Positions 11,596 through 19,770 of a stretch of DNA of 32,261 bases are shown here, piece after piece. Every line of letters begins with the position of its first letter. Positions within the stretch are counted from its first letter, which is position 1. This DNA is from a virus. Where the stretch lies: IMG/VR virus record IMGVR_UViG_3300035660_000052, positions 1-32,261 of that record; one strand, 5' to 3'. The translations under genes were made by a program, and so were the position numbers. The notes under the pieces were generated by a model. It saw only the letters and a list, made by a program, of their open reading frames with translations. It searched no databases and had not been told where the DNA came from.

Positions 11596-12640
11596 AGCCG
11601 AGTTTGATACAACCAAGAAGATTCAGGAAACGGAAGACGAACTTATCGTTCCCGCGATCTTAACGAGAGAGGGTATCTTGCCCTTCGGCGACGGAAAGGG
11701 GTATAGACCCGCTGCGGAGTTGAAGGATGCGGCTTGGACTCTTGAAGGCGCTTGGGTAGTTGCGTTGAGCCACGTTCCGGACGTGTTTGTGACCAATCGT
11801 CGCGACATACGGGGAAGGGTTCAGAACCCGCGATTCTGTAACCAGATAAACGCCATTCTTGGAGATATCCATTTCATCAAGTCCAAGTGCGATGCACCGC
11901 TTCTAGATCGCCTGCGAAAAGGCGACCTGAAAGATGTTAGCCCTGCATACTTCGCTGACGACATTTTCACGCCCGGCAAGTTCGGAGACGAGCCCTATGA
12001 CTTTGTGCAAAAGGAATTTATGTTTGGTCATGTGGCTGCCGGAGTGCCTGAAGGGCGCTGTCCGAGTCCCTTCTGTGGAATGAGCGTTGACAGTCTCTTC
12101 GCGAAGCATGCTGATCCTGAAGTGACTGAGAATTATGTGCGGATTCGGGTTAGAGATCCAGACTTGTTTGTGGATGGCAGTTTCCGAACGATTGTTTTGA
12201 GTGCTGACCAGGGTATTCATGCGATCATTGGCAAGTTGAAAAGCGATCCACAGGGCTCGACTGTTGTTCAAAATTACATGTTTGAACTTGCGAAGGATTG
12301 GACGATGGAAAAGGCTCAGGCCTGGGTCAAGGAGCATAAGGATTCTGTTGAAGCTATGAACCTCGAAGAAATCAAGACAAAGATCAGGGACTTGGAGGGC
12401 CAACGACGGGCAATCATGGAAAGGCTGTATCCCAAAACCCAGTTGACGGAGGAAGACCAGCGGAAACTTGGAGAGGAATTAACGGTCTTGGATGCTGAGA
12501 TGAAGGCATTCACCGAGTTTCTGACTGAAAAGCTGGGCGAGGCCTCAGAGAATCCAGCCGGAGCTCAAACCGATTCCACGGAATCGCTTGATCCTGCTAC
12601 GGTGCTTGCGCGTAGCCGCGAGCTTCTCAAATCACGGTAA
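11570..12640 (+). CDS. Capsid maturation protease (DUF2213-like) with C-terminal scaffold-like helix
   Basis: TTG at 11570 has the SD gtggaggaag directly upstream; longer frames reach into the portal gene without an SD. The N-terminal 180 residues follow the DUF2213 pattern: an early DELIVPAILTREGIL, the WVVALSHVPD segment with a His, LRKGDLKDVSPAYF with a Ser, and FGHVAAGVPEGRCPSP near the domain end. DUF2213 proteins act as head maturation proteases. The C-terminal half (about residues 250-356) is charged helix (LEEIKTKIRDLEGQRRAIME) and may act as scaffold. It lies between portal and capsid genes as expected. Confidence 0.75.
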   Translation: MTRTIRLSKAEFDTTKKIQETEDELIVPAILTREGILPFGDGKGYRPAAELKDAAWTLEGAWVVALSHVPDVFVTNRRDIRGRVQNPRFCNQINAILGDIHFIKSKCDAPLLDRLRKGDLKDVSPAYFADDIFTPGKFGDEPYDFVQKEFMFGHVAAGVPEGRCPSPFCGMSVDSLFAKHADPEVTENYVRIRVRDPDLFVDGSFRTIVLSADQGIHAIIGKLKSDPQGSTVVQNYMFELAKDWTMEKAQAWVKEHKDSVEAMNLEEIKTKIRDLEGQRRAIMERLYPKTQLTEEDQRKLGEELTVLDAEMKAFTEFLTEKLGEASENPAGAQTDSTESLDPATVLARSRELLKSR

Positions 12641-12713
12641 CATGCCCGGGACGCCGGGCCGACAAGGTGTTACGACTGGCGCGGGATGGTGCGCTCGCCA
12701 CCACGACGGGGCG
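12641..12713. other. GC-rich intergenic stretch
   Basis: Between the protease and scaffold genes about 70 bp are far richer in G and C than the surroundings and contain short inverted segments (cccgg and ccggg; ggtg and cacc). A 25-codon ATG frame exists at 12642 but has no SD. It may form a transcript structure before the internal promoter at 12714. Confidence 0.35.
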
Positions 12714-12721
12714 TTATAAAT
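12714..12721 (+). promoter_or_regulatory. Internal TATA-box promoter ahead of capsid genes
   Basis: The sequence ttataaat stands about 25 bp before the ATG at 12745, an archaeal TATA position for a nearly leaderless transcript. It would allow extra expression of the scaffold, cement and capsid genes, which are needed in large amounts. Confidence 0.5.
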
Positions 12722-12744
12722 CGCGAAATTGAGCAGGAATAAGA

Positions 12745-13209
12745 ATGAGCAATAATGATAAGGGTGGGTCGGGTTCTGGTGGCACCGGAGGCTCCGCTGG
12801 CGCGGGTACTGATGGTGCGAAGAACAAGACTGCAAAGATGTCTGTAGATCAAGCGATGGCAGAACTTGGAGAGGCAAGGAAAGTAGTCGGCGAGAAGGAT
12901 CAGCTCATTGCCGATCTGACTGGACAACTCAAAGAGGCTAACGACGTCCTCGAGGGGCAAGAGAAGGCGAAGCTCATCGGGGAGATCTTGCCGAGGAGTA
13001 GGTTCAAGATGGATGAACTCGTCAACAAAACAACCGATGAGCTAAAGGAAGTCAGAGCTACACTGGATCAAGCGATTCTGCCAAAAGTGAACAGTGCGCG
13101 GTTTGGCGTTCAGGCTGCGGACTTGAGCGATCGTGAGAAAGGTCTCACGGTTGGCGATAGAAGCTGGGCTACGGAGAAGAAGCGTAAGGCTGCTGCTGGA
13201 GTTGGTTAG
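12745..13209 (+). CDS. Scaffold-like capsid assembly protein, 154 aa
   Basis: ATG at 12745, directly after a promoter-like TATA box. A Gly/Ser/Thr-rich N-terminus (about residues 7-25) is followed by a long helix (MAELGEARKVVGEKDQLIAD; LTGQLKEANDVLEGQEKAKL) and a shorter helical end. A coiled-coil protein immediately upstream of the cement and capsid genes is typical of scaffolds. There is no catalytic motif. Identification rests on structure prediction by eye and position. Confidence 0.6.
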   Translation: MSNNDKGGSGSGGTGGSAGAGTDGAKNKTAKMSVDQAMAELGEARKVVGEKDQLIADLTGQLKEANDVLEGQEKAKLIGEILPRSRFKMDELVNKTTDELKEVRATLDQAILPKVNSARFGVQAADLSDREKGLTVGDRSWATEKKRKAAAGVG

Positions 13210-13212
13210 GTT

Positions 13213-13689
13213 ATGCCACAGGCTATTCAGAAACCGGCAAATCAACCGCTTGCTGCTGGCAAACCGCTGTGCGTTGAGATGGAGATTGGCGCCGCTGCCA
13301 CGGCTGCGAAGATGCTTCCGGGAATAGTCGTGATTTTCGATGGTGTGGATCAGACGGTGAAAGAGGCTGGCGCTAAAGCGAAGGTAGAGGTCGGCATTCT
13401 CGATGTGAAGCCAAACGAGTTGGAGGCTACTGCTTACGCTGTTGGAGACGAGGCGAACATTATCTTTGGCGAGTGCATTGCGAAGATGTTTTTGAAAGCA
13501 TCTGAGAACGTCACGAGGGGAGATCCTCTTGTTACGGCTGCTGATGGCCAAGTTGCGAAGCTGGCTGTAGGTGCTTTGGGTGCTCAGGGCCGTGTGATCG
13601 GGTATGCTTGCGAGTCGAGTAACGTGACTGTTGTTGCTGAGATTTTGGTTCATTGGAAACCTGATAGCGAACCTGCTGCTGCGAGCTGA
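13213..13689 (+). CDS. Capsid cement/decoration protein (DUF2190-like)
   Basis: ATG at 13213. The 158-residue, Ala- and Val-rich product contains the pattern of capsid cement proteins: FLKASENVTRGDPLVTAADG, then QVAKLAVGALGAQGRVIGYA, then a strand-rich end (TVVAEILVHW). This agrees with DUF2190-type decoration proteins, which clamp capsid subunits after expansion. Its place directly before the capsid gene is the family's usual context. Confidence 0.75.
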   Translation: MPQAIQKPANQPLAAGKPLCVEMEIGAAATAAKMLPGIVVIFDGVDQTVKEAGAKAKVEVGILDVKPNELEATAYAVGDEANIIFGECIAKMFLKASENVTRGDPLVTAADGQVAKLAVGALGAQGRVIGYACESSNVTVVAEILVHWKPDSEPAAAS

Positions 13690-13695
13690 TAGGCT

Positions 13696-14598
13696 ATGCA
13701 ATCATTAAGAAGAGTTGGAATGGACACTGGCAGGCTAACGAATGAAGAGATCATCTACATTGATGACCGTGTTGTCGAGGCTGTCGTTGCAGCGTCAATT
13801 TCTCGCAAGATATTCCCCGTTTTCACGCTGCCAAACGCGGGCATAATGACCGTTCGAGGGTACAAGCGTACTCCCATGTCAGCTGCAACTATCAGCCTTT
13901 ACGGCCAGGGCGGCTCGAAGGATCGCTCTGAAAAAGCCAGTTTCGACGTAACAGTGCCAGTCATAGAGAAAGAGTTTGACATCAAATGGAGAGAAATCGA
14001 AGCAAGCAGAGGCAACGGGGTGCCTATTGATACTCAGGAGGCAGAGGAAGCGGCGAGAAGAGTCGCGGCGGACGAAGACAAACTCCTCCTATCAGGCGAA
14101 TACACCGGGTATAGGGCTATGGGCGTTGAAGGCCTAGCCACTGCCACAGGGCGAAACACGAAAGCGAGCGCCGGCGCTTGGCCAGCGAACAGCTTAACCG
14201 ATCTGAGTGCTGCAATAGGCGAACTCGAAGCGGATGGACATACTGGTCCTTATGCCGTAATACTGCGCAGCTCTTGGGCTGCGAAATTGCGTGCTCTCGT
14301 TGCCAGCACTGCGACAAAGTGGATAGACGTCATACAAGGCGGCAAACCATTGTTCACTGCGGGTCTAGGCGGGGATGGCATATTCGTAAGCGACAGTCTC
14401 TACAGTTCTGGAGGATTGACAACCATCGCGGTGGTCATAGAGCCTTCACAGCAAAACTTCGAACTTGTAATAGGCGAGGACGTAAACACGAAAAAGCAGG
14501 CGGACGTGCGAGGAAACTTGGAATGCGTCACCAGAGAAGTCGTAGCGCCCAGGATCAAGAGACCAACTTGCATCTGCGAGATAACGGGACTCACGTAG
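13696..14598 (+). CDS. Major capsid protein, HK97 fold, encapsulin-like
   Basis: ATG at 13696. The 300-residue protein resembles the encapsulin-type branch of HK97-fold shells: an N-terminal arm with LTNEEIIYIDDRVVEAVVAA, the E-loop region (ATISLYGQGGSKDRSEKASF), a strand DVTVPVIEKEFDIKWREIEA leading to the spine helix (AEEAARRVAADEDKLLLSGE), then an A-domain (LSAAIGELEADGHTGPYAVI) and a C-terminal strand. There is no N-terminal delta domain, so scaffolding comes from separate proteins. It builds the icosahedral head. Phage-like neighbours (portal, protease, terminase, tail) rule out a free-standing encapsulin. Confidence 0.85.
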   Translation: MQSLRRVGMDTGRLTNEEIIYIDDRVVEAVVAASISRKIFPVFTLPNAGIMTVRGYKRTPMSAATISLYGQGGSKDRSEKASFDVTVPVIEKEFDIKWREIEASRGNGVPIDTQEAEEAARRVAADEDKLLLSGEYTGYRAMGVEGLATATGRNTKASAGAWPANSLTDLSAAIGELEADGHTGPYAVILRSSWAAKLRALVASTATKWIDVIQGGKPLFTAGLGGDGIFVSDSLYSSGGLTTIAVVIEPSQQNFELVIGEDVNTKKQADVRGNLECVTREVVAPRIKRPTCICEITGLT

Positions 14599-14693
14599 TA
14601 ACATCAGACTGTTAGGTCGATTCAGTTTCCCCCTTCTTATTTTCGGGGCGAAAACAAACAACGATAAAGCAGGAAAGGAGGGTTGATGTTCAA

Positions 14694-14933
14694 ATGAAGT
14701 TCAAACTTAGGAAGGGACGGGGAAGCGTTTCGGGCTTTACGGATGCGCAGGGAGTTACTCACTTGCCGGGCGACGTTGTTGAGTTGCCGGTGACCTACAA
14801 GGGTGAGAAGTGGCTTGAACCAGTGAAGGAAGAGCCTAAGCCGGTTGCTCCACCTAGTAAGGTTGAACCTGCGCCTGTATCGGAACCTGACGCTGTCCCT
14901 TTGCCCGGGAAAAAGGAAAAGAAGGCAAAATAA
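14694..14933 (+). CDS. Pro/Lys-rich small protein, 79 aa
   Basis: ATG at 14694, downstream of aaaggagggttg. Residues 1-45 form a beta-like module (LRKGRGSVSGFTDAQGVTHL, then PGDVVELPV). Residues 46-79 are a Pro/Glu/Lys tail ending KKEKKAK. It could be a head accessory protein with a flexible tail. Its stop TAA overlaps the putative AUA start of the next gene. Bases 14599-14693 upstream hold no gene and only weak T-rich tracts. Confidence 0.62.
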   Translation: MKFKLRKGRGSVSGFTDAQGVTHLPGDVVELPVTYKGEKWLEPVKEEPKPVAPPSKVEPAPVSEPDAVPLPGKKEKKAK

Positions 14934-16018
14934 GAGTCCTTGTCGGCATTCCAAGCCTCAACGATGTTGATCGATTTCTAGGCTACCGAAGGGATGTTCT
15001 TAGCTGCGTTGAAATGGCTTTGGTCGGCCTTGACTATGAGGTTTTTGTTTCGCCTTCCCAGGACAAGCCAGGTATCGAAGGCATTGGTAACGCTCAGAAT
15101 ATACTCGTAGAACGTGCGCTAGTAGGTAAATTTGATTACCTCTGGATTGTTCAAGCGGATGTTTGTGTCCCGGGAGATTCCTTTGAGATTCTTTCAGGGT
15201 TGGGCGTCGACGTAGCTCAAGGCGTCGTTCCACGTCACGATGATCGAAACGCATTCATCTGTGGATTCATGGACGCAGAAAAAAAGGTTTGGTACTTACC
15301 CAGGAACGCGGTTGAAGGGCAGATCCTGTCAGGCTGGGTTTTTGCGGGGATGAGTTGCACACTTATCAAGCGTCGGGTTCTGGAAGCTGGGATTAAGTTC
15401 CGATATGTCCGTGGTATCGGGGAAGATATCCTTTTCATGTTTGACGTTCAGAGATCCGGTTTTGTTGCGAAGGTTGACGGTCGGGTGATCTGTGGCCATC
15501 TGCCAGAGTGGCCTTTAGGCTCTGTGTTAGGGGTGGCCACCCCTACTTATGGCTTACTTGATGTTGGTTGTGGGCATCGTCCAACTGGCGACGTAAACGT
15601 CGATTTGTTTCCAGAGGCCTCAGGTCATAGGTGCGTAGATCAAAGGGTGAACGATGATGTCGCGCTGCACGTGCACGAGATCCCGAATTTTGTTAAGGCT
15701 GATGCGTGCAGTCTGCCCTTTCGGAATGGCGCGTTCAAGAGCAGTTATACCTGGCACTTGATCGAGCATCTGCCGGATCCGGAAATGTTCCTGCGTGAGT
15801 TGATGCGCGTTTCCGTTGAGAAAGTTGAAGTTAGGTGCCCAAATGGAGAGCATGTTTCCTGCAAGGGCGAAACGAAACCTCTCCACTTGCACGATTTCAG
15901 TCTTGAGTGGTTCCGAGGAAAATTGGCCAATTTCACGGAATGGGACTTTGCGGTCCGCTGGGACTACAGCCAGAGCGAGCCCTGGGAGATAGTTGTGGAA
16001 GGTGTGAGGGTTGGCTGA
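14930..16018 (+). CDS. Glycosyltransferase-methyltransferase fusion
   Basis: The first ATG is at 15014, but the frame upstream encodes an obvious first strand of a GT-A glycosyltransferase (RVLVGIPSLN), so translation probably starts at the AUA at 14930, overlapping the preceding stop (ATAA). No ATG, GTG or TTG lies between it and the in-frame TGA further upstream. Residues 1-205 are a GT-A/GT2-like domain: YLWIVQADVCVPG with the acidic metal site, GWVFAGMSCTLI, and GIGEDILFMFDVQRSGF with a late His (ICGHL). Residues about 210-340 are a class I SAM methyltransferase: LLDVGCGHRP (motif I), VNVDLFPEA, ADACSLPFRNGAFKSSYTWH, IEHLPDPEMFLREL. It would transfer and methylate a sugar, perhaps on virion proteins or host surface glycans; it sits between capsid and tail genes. 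A -1 shift from the upstream Lys-rich gene is an alternative route. Confidence 0.78.
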   Translation: MRVLVGIPSLNDVDRFLGYRRDVLSCVEMALVGLDYEVFVSPSQDKPGIEGIGNAQNILVERALVGKFDYLWIVQADVCVPGDSFEILSGLGVDVAQGVVPRHDDRNAFICGFMDAEKKVWYLPRNAVEGQILSGWVFAGMSCTLIKRRVLEAGIKFRYVRGIGEDILFMFDVQRSGFVAKVDGRVICGHLPEWPLGSVLGVATPTYGLLDVGCGHRPTGDVNVDLFPEASGHRCVDQRVNDDVALHVHEIPNFVKADACSLPFRNGAFKSSYTWHLIEHLPDPEMFLRELMRVSVEKVEVRCPNGEHVSCKGETKPLHLHDFSLEWFRGKLANFTEWDFAVRWDYSQSEPWEIVVEGVRVG

Positions 16019-17000
16019 AGATCCTACTGAGGTTTTGAGGCGTTCAAAGGCTCTTGTACGAGCCCATAAGGAAACTGCCGAAGGGGAGCGCGCGCTGGAG
16101 ATCTTGCCTCAAGGGCACGGTAGCGGTTTGAATGCTGATTATGTAGACGGGTTGCATGCGGCTGAAATAATCGCGAGGGCTCCGGGGAAGGGCGGCGGTG
16201 GCGGGTCGGGTAGTGGATCCGGAGATGCGACGAGCATTAAGGGCAAAACGGTTGATGATGCAGCTATCGGGGATCAGAAGGTTCTCACGTATGATCTTGG
16301 GTCGGATACCATAGTTTACTCCACTCCCGCCGGCAGCGGAGACATGACGAAGGCCGAGTATGCAGCAGTTGAAGCTGGCAAAGTGGATCTAGCGAGGAAC
16401 TCGGAGAAACTCAACAGCCACACAGAGGCTCAAGTTCAGGATCACGCGCCCAAAGCTCACGCGAATGAAGCGCATAGTACGCAGATGGCAACGTCTACCG
16501 AGCTCACGAGCCACACCGGTGCAGCAGCTCCGCACTCTGGGCATGAGCAAACCGCGAACAAGGATCAGGCGAATGGATATGCTGGCCTTAGTGCGTCGAC
16601 GAAGGTTGCGGCTTCTCAGATGCCCACTGGCAAAATCTACACCCTCTTCACCTTCTGCGTCGAAGGAACGCTGACAACTGGCATAAATAAGACGTTTGAA
16701 ATTGTCTGTGGTCCCGGGACGTTCAGCATAGTTAAGGCTAAGGCTCACGTCAAGACGGCACCAACGGGGCAGTCTATATATGTGGATGTCAACAAGGGTG
16801 GAACCACGATTTTTACGACGCAGACCAAGAGGCCTCAGATCGCGGCAGGAACAACAGACGATGATTCGGATACGCCGGATATCACTACCCTAGCTGAAGG
16901 GAACGTGCTTAGCATTGACATTGACCAAGTGGGCTCGGGAACGGCAGGCGCGGATTTGACTCTTGAACTTGTGTGTGAGCAGACGGTGGCCTTCACCTAA
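16011..17000 (+). CDS. Fibre-like virion structural protein, 329 aa
   Basis: TTG at 16011, overlapping the end of the preceding gene. Residues about 38-55 (SGLNADYVDGLHAAEI) match a motif common in phage tail-fibre and appendage proteins. A Gly/Ser linker follows (near 60-70), then a His/Ala-rich repetitive helical stretch (EAQVQDHAPKAHANEAHSTQ), and from residue 205 a beta-sandwich-like domain (FTFCVEGTLTTGINKTFEIV). It is probably a trimeric fibre or decoration with a C-terminal binding domain. Its position beside the glycosyltransferase is suggestive but not proof of modification. Confidence 0.65.
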   Translation: MAEDPTEVLRRSKALVRAHKETAEGERALEILPQGHGSGLNADYVDGLHAAEIIARAPGKGGGGGSGSGSGDATSIKGKTVDDAAIGDQKVLTYDLGSDTIVYSTPAGSGDMTKAEYAAVEAGKVDLARNSEKLNSHTEAQVQDHAPKAHANEAHSTQMATSTELTSHTGAAAPHSGHEQTANKDQANGYAGLSASTKVAASQMPTGKIYTLFTFCVEGTLTTGINKTFEIVCGPGTFSIVKAKAHVKTAPTGQSIYVDVNKGGTTIFTTQTKRPQIAAGTTDDDSDTPDITTLAEGNVLSIDIDQVGSGTAGADLTLELVCEQTVAFT

Positions 17001-17551
17001 TGACGACTGAGATAAGACTTTTCACGTGGACGACTCACGCGCTTGGGTATGGCTGGAAGAACCTCGATGATACGGCAGACCTCAGCGAAACGTTAAGTTC
17101 CGTTTCTGGTGGAGCTGCGACATACATGGATGTCGGTATCCGAGTTTTCAGGCGGACGACCGGAGGCGTGGAAAACGAGATAACGGATCCAGCCCTTGAC
17201 CCGGTAGCAGTTGTGAGGTTTTATTCTTCGGATACGACGCCTGTTCTGAGATCGGCAGACTGGGCCTGCCCTCTGACGTCGCTCAGTTCCGAGTATGTCG
17301 TCGTCAAAATCTACAGGAAGTTCGAGGGCGCCAGCACATGGAGTATCTGGAGCATGAAGTGGGTCACACCTGAAAGCACCTGGTCAAGCCTTGACGCTGC
17401 AACGTGGCATGTGGAATATAAAGGGGGATACGGAGGCAGCATGTTCAGGCTTTACTTTGGTCTAACCACAAGCTCGCACATCGACAATTTCCAATACACT
17501 GTAGGCGCTGCTCCACCAACAATCAAGGGCATCAAAGTTCAGGTGATCTAA
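17000..17551 (+). CDS. Beta-rich structural protein, 183 aa
   Basis: ATG at 17000 overlaps the preceding stop. The product is rich in Thr, Ser, Trp and Tyr and shows alternating strands (EIRLFTWTTHALGYGWKNLD; EYVVVKIYRKFEGAS; GGSMFRLYFGLTTS), consistent with a jelly-roll. No family recognised. It is co-transcribed with the fibre-like gene, and an appendage or capsid-decoration role is inferred. Confidence 0.6.
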   Translation: MTTEIRLFTWTTHALGYGWKNLDDTADLSETLSSVSGGAATYMDVGIRVFRRTTGGVENEITDPALDPVAVVRFYSSDTTPVLRSADWACPLTSLSSEYVVVKIYRKFEGASTWSIWSMKWVTPESTWSSLDAATWHVEYKGGYGGSMFRLYFGLTTSSHIDNFQYTVGAAPPTIKGIKVQVI

Positions 17552-17769
17552 TGCTCAAGGCGCTCGTCATTTTCGACAATCAACACAAATTCAGAGATAT
17601 TGGCGATGTTGTGGCTGTTGCGCGCGCAGAAGGCCAGAAACTCTTCAAAACCCATCAGAACGTGAGGGTGGTTGAAATATTTAAAAGTCTTGAAGACTAC
17701 TATGTAGTGGTTGTCGCTGATTCTGGTTGTTCAGTGCCACTGGCGGAAGTGGCTGCAGTTAGAGAATGA
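17551..17769 (+). CDS. Hypothetical protein, 72 aa
   Basis: ATG at 17551 overlaps the upstream stop. A small alpha/beta protein (LKALVIFDNQHKFRDIGDVV; VRVVEIFKSLEDYYVVVVAD). It has no recognised family and no clear structural-module signature. Its position between structural proteins and the head-tail connector suggests a virion or assembly role. Confidence 0.55.
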   Translation: MLKALVIFDNQHKFRDIGDVVAVARAEGQKLFKTHQNVRVVEIFKSLEDYYVVVVADSGCSVPLAEVAAVRE

Positions 17770-18147
17770 GTGGTTGCTGTAACGCCTAGCGAGGTCCGCG
17801 AGCGCATTAATGTTTCTGCAGCCGAAGCACCGGACGACGTTGTTAATAGGTTCATCACGGCTGCCGGGGTGACCGTTGAAACTGAAACTGGCGAGTCGGT
17901 CGATCCCTTAAACTGCAGCAAGGCTGAAGCTGAGGCAATCCGCAATCTTGCCGCCATCTATTGCGCTTGCAGAATCACCGGGGGCTCCGCCCAAGGCCTG
18001 AGCTTCCGAGTTGGCGATCTTGCTGTAAACGAATCCAGCAGCTCGAGTTCTGGCCTCAGTGGCGGCAACCTCCAATTTCTCCTTGACCAAGCCCTCAAAA
18101 TCATCGAGAACCTGAAAGGGTCACAGTTCAGGGCGGTGAATGCCTAG
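17770..18147 (+). CDS. Head-tail connector (adaptor) protein
   Basis: GTG at 17770 follows the upstream TGA directly. The 125-residue product has the helix pattern of gp6/gp15-type adaptors that bind under the portal: VTPSEVRERINVSAAEAPDD, VVNRFITAAGVTVETETG, then KAEAEAIRNLAAIYCACRIT, and a C-terminal helix (FLLDQALKIIENLKG). A Ser-rich loop separates the last helix. Position after capsid genes and before the neck protein supports the assignment. Confidence 0.65.
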   Translation: MVAVTPSEVRERINVSAAEAPDDVVNRFITAAGVTVETETGESVDPLNCSKAEAEAIRNLAAIYCACRITGGSAQGLSFRVGDLAVNESSSSSSGLSGGNLQFLLDQALKIIENLKGSQFRAVNA

Positions 18148-19770
18148 ATGGGGCTCGTTCCCGACGCATACTATCAGTACGTGATGCACTATGCGCCTTG
18201 GTTCTACGTGATTACCACAGCCATGACCGCTGACCCGCCAGCAGGCCAGAAAAACGTGACCGTCGCGAATGGCGCCTTGTTCAGCGCGAACATGCCCGTC
18301 GAGATCAAGGACTCCGCACATGCGGAATGGAACGAGGTTGATAGTGTTCTGGGCAATGTTGTGACCATGAAAACTAACTTGGCGTACACGTATTATGTCG
18401 CCAAAGGCGGGACCGTTGATCATGGGGATAAAGCCTATGGGAAAGGGGCTTTTCCGGCTGCCTTCGCCATCGAATTTCTGACTGAAGCCTATTCTGCATC
18501 TCAATTCGTTGCTCTTCAAGCGACCATTTTGGCGAAGATTGTGGAGCTCGCTGATTGGCTCTTGACTCAACAGTGTTTAGACGTTGCGAAGTATGCTTAT
18601 GGCGGTTTCTTCAGTGCTGATGGGGGCTCGGAGTGCTGGAGCATCGATGGTGGCCGCTGCATTCCTGCGCTCTTGAAGGCGTATGCGCTCACGAATGACG
18701 TCGATTACTTGAACGCTTCGAAGCTGGCAGGCTATACCTACCTGTACACGATGCAGCAGCAACCCGCGATCTTGGGAATTCACGACCGCTACTATGGCGG
18801 CTTCGCGAACAAGGTGAACCTCGCGCAAGCTTGGGATACGGTAATGTCGATTGAAAATCTCTACTGCTTGATTGGGCTCAAAATGCTGAATGACACCTAC
18901 GACACGGCTAATGCTGCAAGATACACGGCCATGATGCTTGATGCGGCTACCTTTCTGCGCGTCGGTTTCGAGCAACTGTACTTATACTATCAGCCTCCGC
19001 CCTCAGGATCTGGCGTTTGGTATCGCGTAGGCCTCGCTGATACTGAAATCTACGATGATCCGATGTCCTTCGCGCTTCTGGGGCTCTACTACTACGAGGC
19101 TTGGAGCCTATCTTGCCAGCGAGTTTACAATTTCGTTCAAGCCATCAGAGCCAGCGGACAATATCCCGCTTATTGGCCTGAAATCTGTTGGCCGGGGTAC
19201 ATCGATGTCGTTACTCGCTTTCCGGCATGCGCGTACTATGACGCGATCACTAGCGGTATCCTCTGGAAGATCAGGGCCGAGCGGGATCCTCCGAGCCTGA
19301 AGCTCGCGTTTGACGTCATAAACAAGTACAGTGACGAGTTTCTGTACTGGGGGCCCGTTTTCACCGACTATAGCCCGATCACGCCACAGAAAGCGATGGC
19401 AAACGTAACCTGGCTTGCCCGCATGTTTCTGAACTATTCCGAGCCTTTGACTAGATTCACGCGCATTCTGAGCAGCAAGGGCGAGGCTGTGCTCTTGTAT
19501 CCGGTTCGCCAAGCTGTTGAGACGGTTTCTTATGGCGAGCCCTTGGACGTTTTAGCGGTCGTTTCGCCGGTCAGAGCTGAAGAGGTTCTCTTAGAGGCTG
19601 GATATCTCCTAAACGACTATCTGGCTTTCTACACGTTTGTGCCGGTGCGGGTGCATGACAAGATCAGACGTCAAGGTGAGGACTACGAACTGGAGAAGCC
19701 GACGCCCTTCACGTATGAAAATCAGCGGATCTACTTCAAAACCGTAGCCAAGAGGTTGATCGCCACTTGA
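18148..19770 (+). CDS. Neck protein fused to an alpha/alpha-toroid glycosidase-like domain
   Basis: ATG at 18148; 540 residues. Residues about 20-95 are a beta domain (KNVTVANGALFSANMPVEIK). Residues about 105-425 are repeated helix pairs with aromatic and acidic loops (GGFFSADGGSECWSIDGGRC, YLNASKLAGYTYLYTMQQQP, AWDTVMSIENLYCLIGLKML, ARYTAMMLDAATFLRVGFEQ), as in (alpha/alpha)6 toroids of glycoside hydrolases, polysaccharide lyases and epimerases. Residues about 430-540 resemble head-closure proteins: a strand-rich start (RILSSKGEAVLLYPVRQAVE), VSYGEPLDVLAVV, then FVPVRVHDKIRRQGEDYELE. This is far longer than ordinary neck proteins of about 110 residues. Catalytic residues cannot be named from sequence alone. 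It follows the connector gene as a neck gene would. Confidence 0.65.
   Translation: MGLVPDAYYQYVMHYAPWFYVITTAMTADPPAGQKNVTVANGALFSANMPVEIKDSAHAEWNEVDSVLGNVVTMKTNLAYTYYVAKGGTVDHGDKAYGKGAFPAAFAIEFLTEAYSASQFVALQATILAKIVELADWLLTQQCLDVAKYAYGGFFSADGGSECWSIDGGRCIPALLKAYALTNDVDYLNASKLAGYTYLYTMQQQPAILGIHDRYYGGFANKVNLAQAWDTVMSIENLYCLIGLKMLNDTYDTANAARYTAMMLDAATFLRVGFEQLYLYYQPPPSGSGVWYRVGLADTEIYDDPMSFALLGLYYYEAWSLSCQRVYNFVQAIRASGQYPAYWPEICWPGYIDVVTRFPACAYYDAITSGILWKIRAERDPPSLKLAFDVINKYSDEFLYWGPVFTDYSPITPQKAMANVTWLARMFLNYSEPLTRFTRILSSKGEAVLLYPVRQAVETVSYGEPLDVLAVVSPVRAEEVLLEAGYLLNDYLAFYTFVPVRVHDKIRRQGEDYELEKPTPFTYENQRIYFKTVAKRLIAT

Noticed and set aside
13042-13701. 219-codon minus-strand open frame
   Set aside because: It lies opposite the scaffold-like and cement genes and has the Ser/Arg/Leu-rich composition of a shadow frame.
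14178-14615. 145-codon plus-strand open frame overlapping the capsid gene
   Set aside because: The capsid frame is clearly coding through this region; the overlapping frame is Arg/Cys/His-rich and lacks domain character.
14694-14940. -1 frameshift joining the Lys-rich protein to the glycosyltransferase as the main explanation for the missing start
   Set aside because: The phase is right, but the A-rich run lacks a proper X XXY YYZ heptamer, and the parallel AUA case at 22624 cannot use a shift. It is kept only as an alternative.
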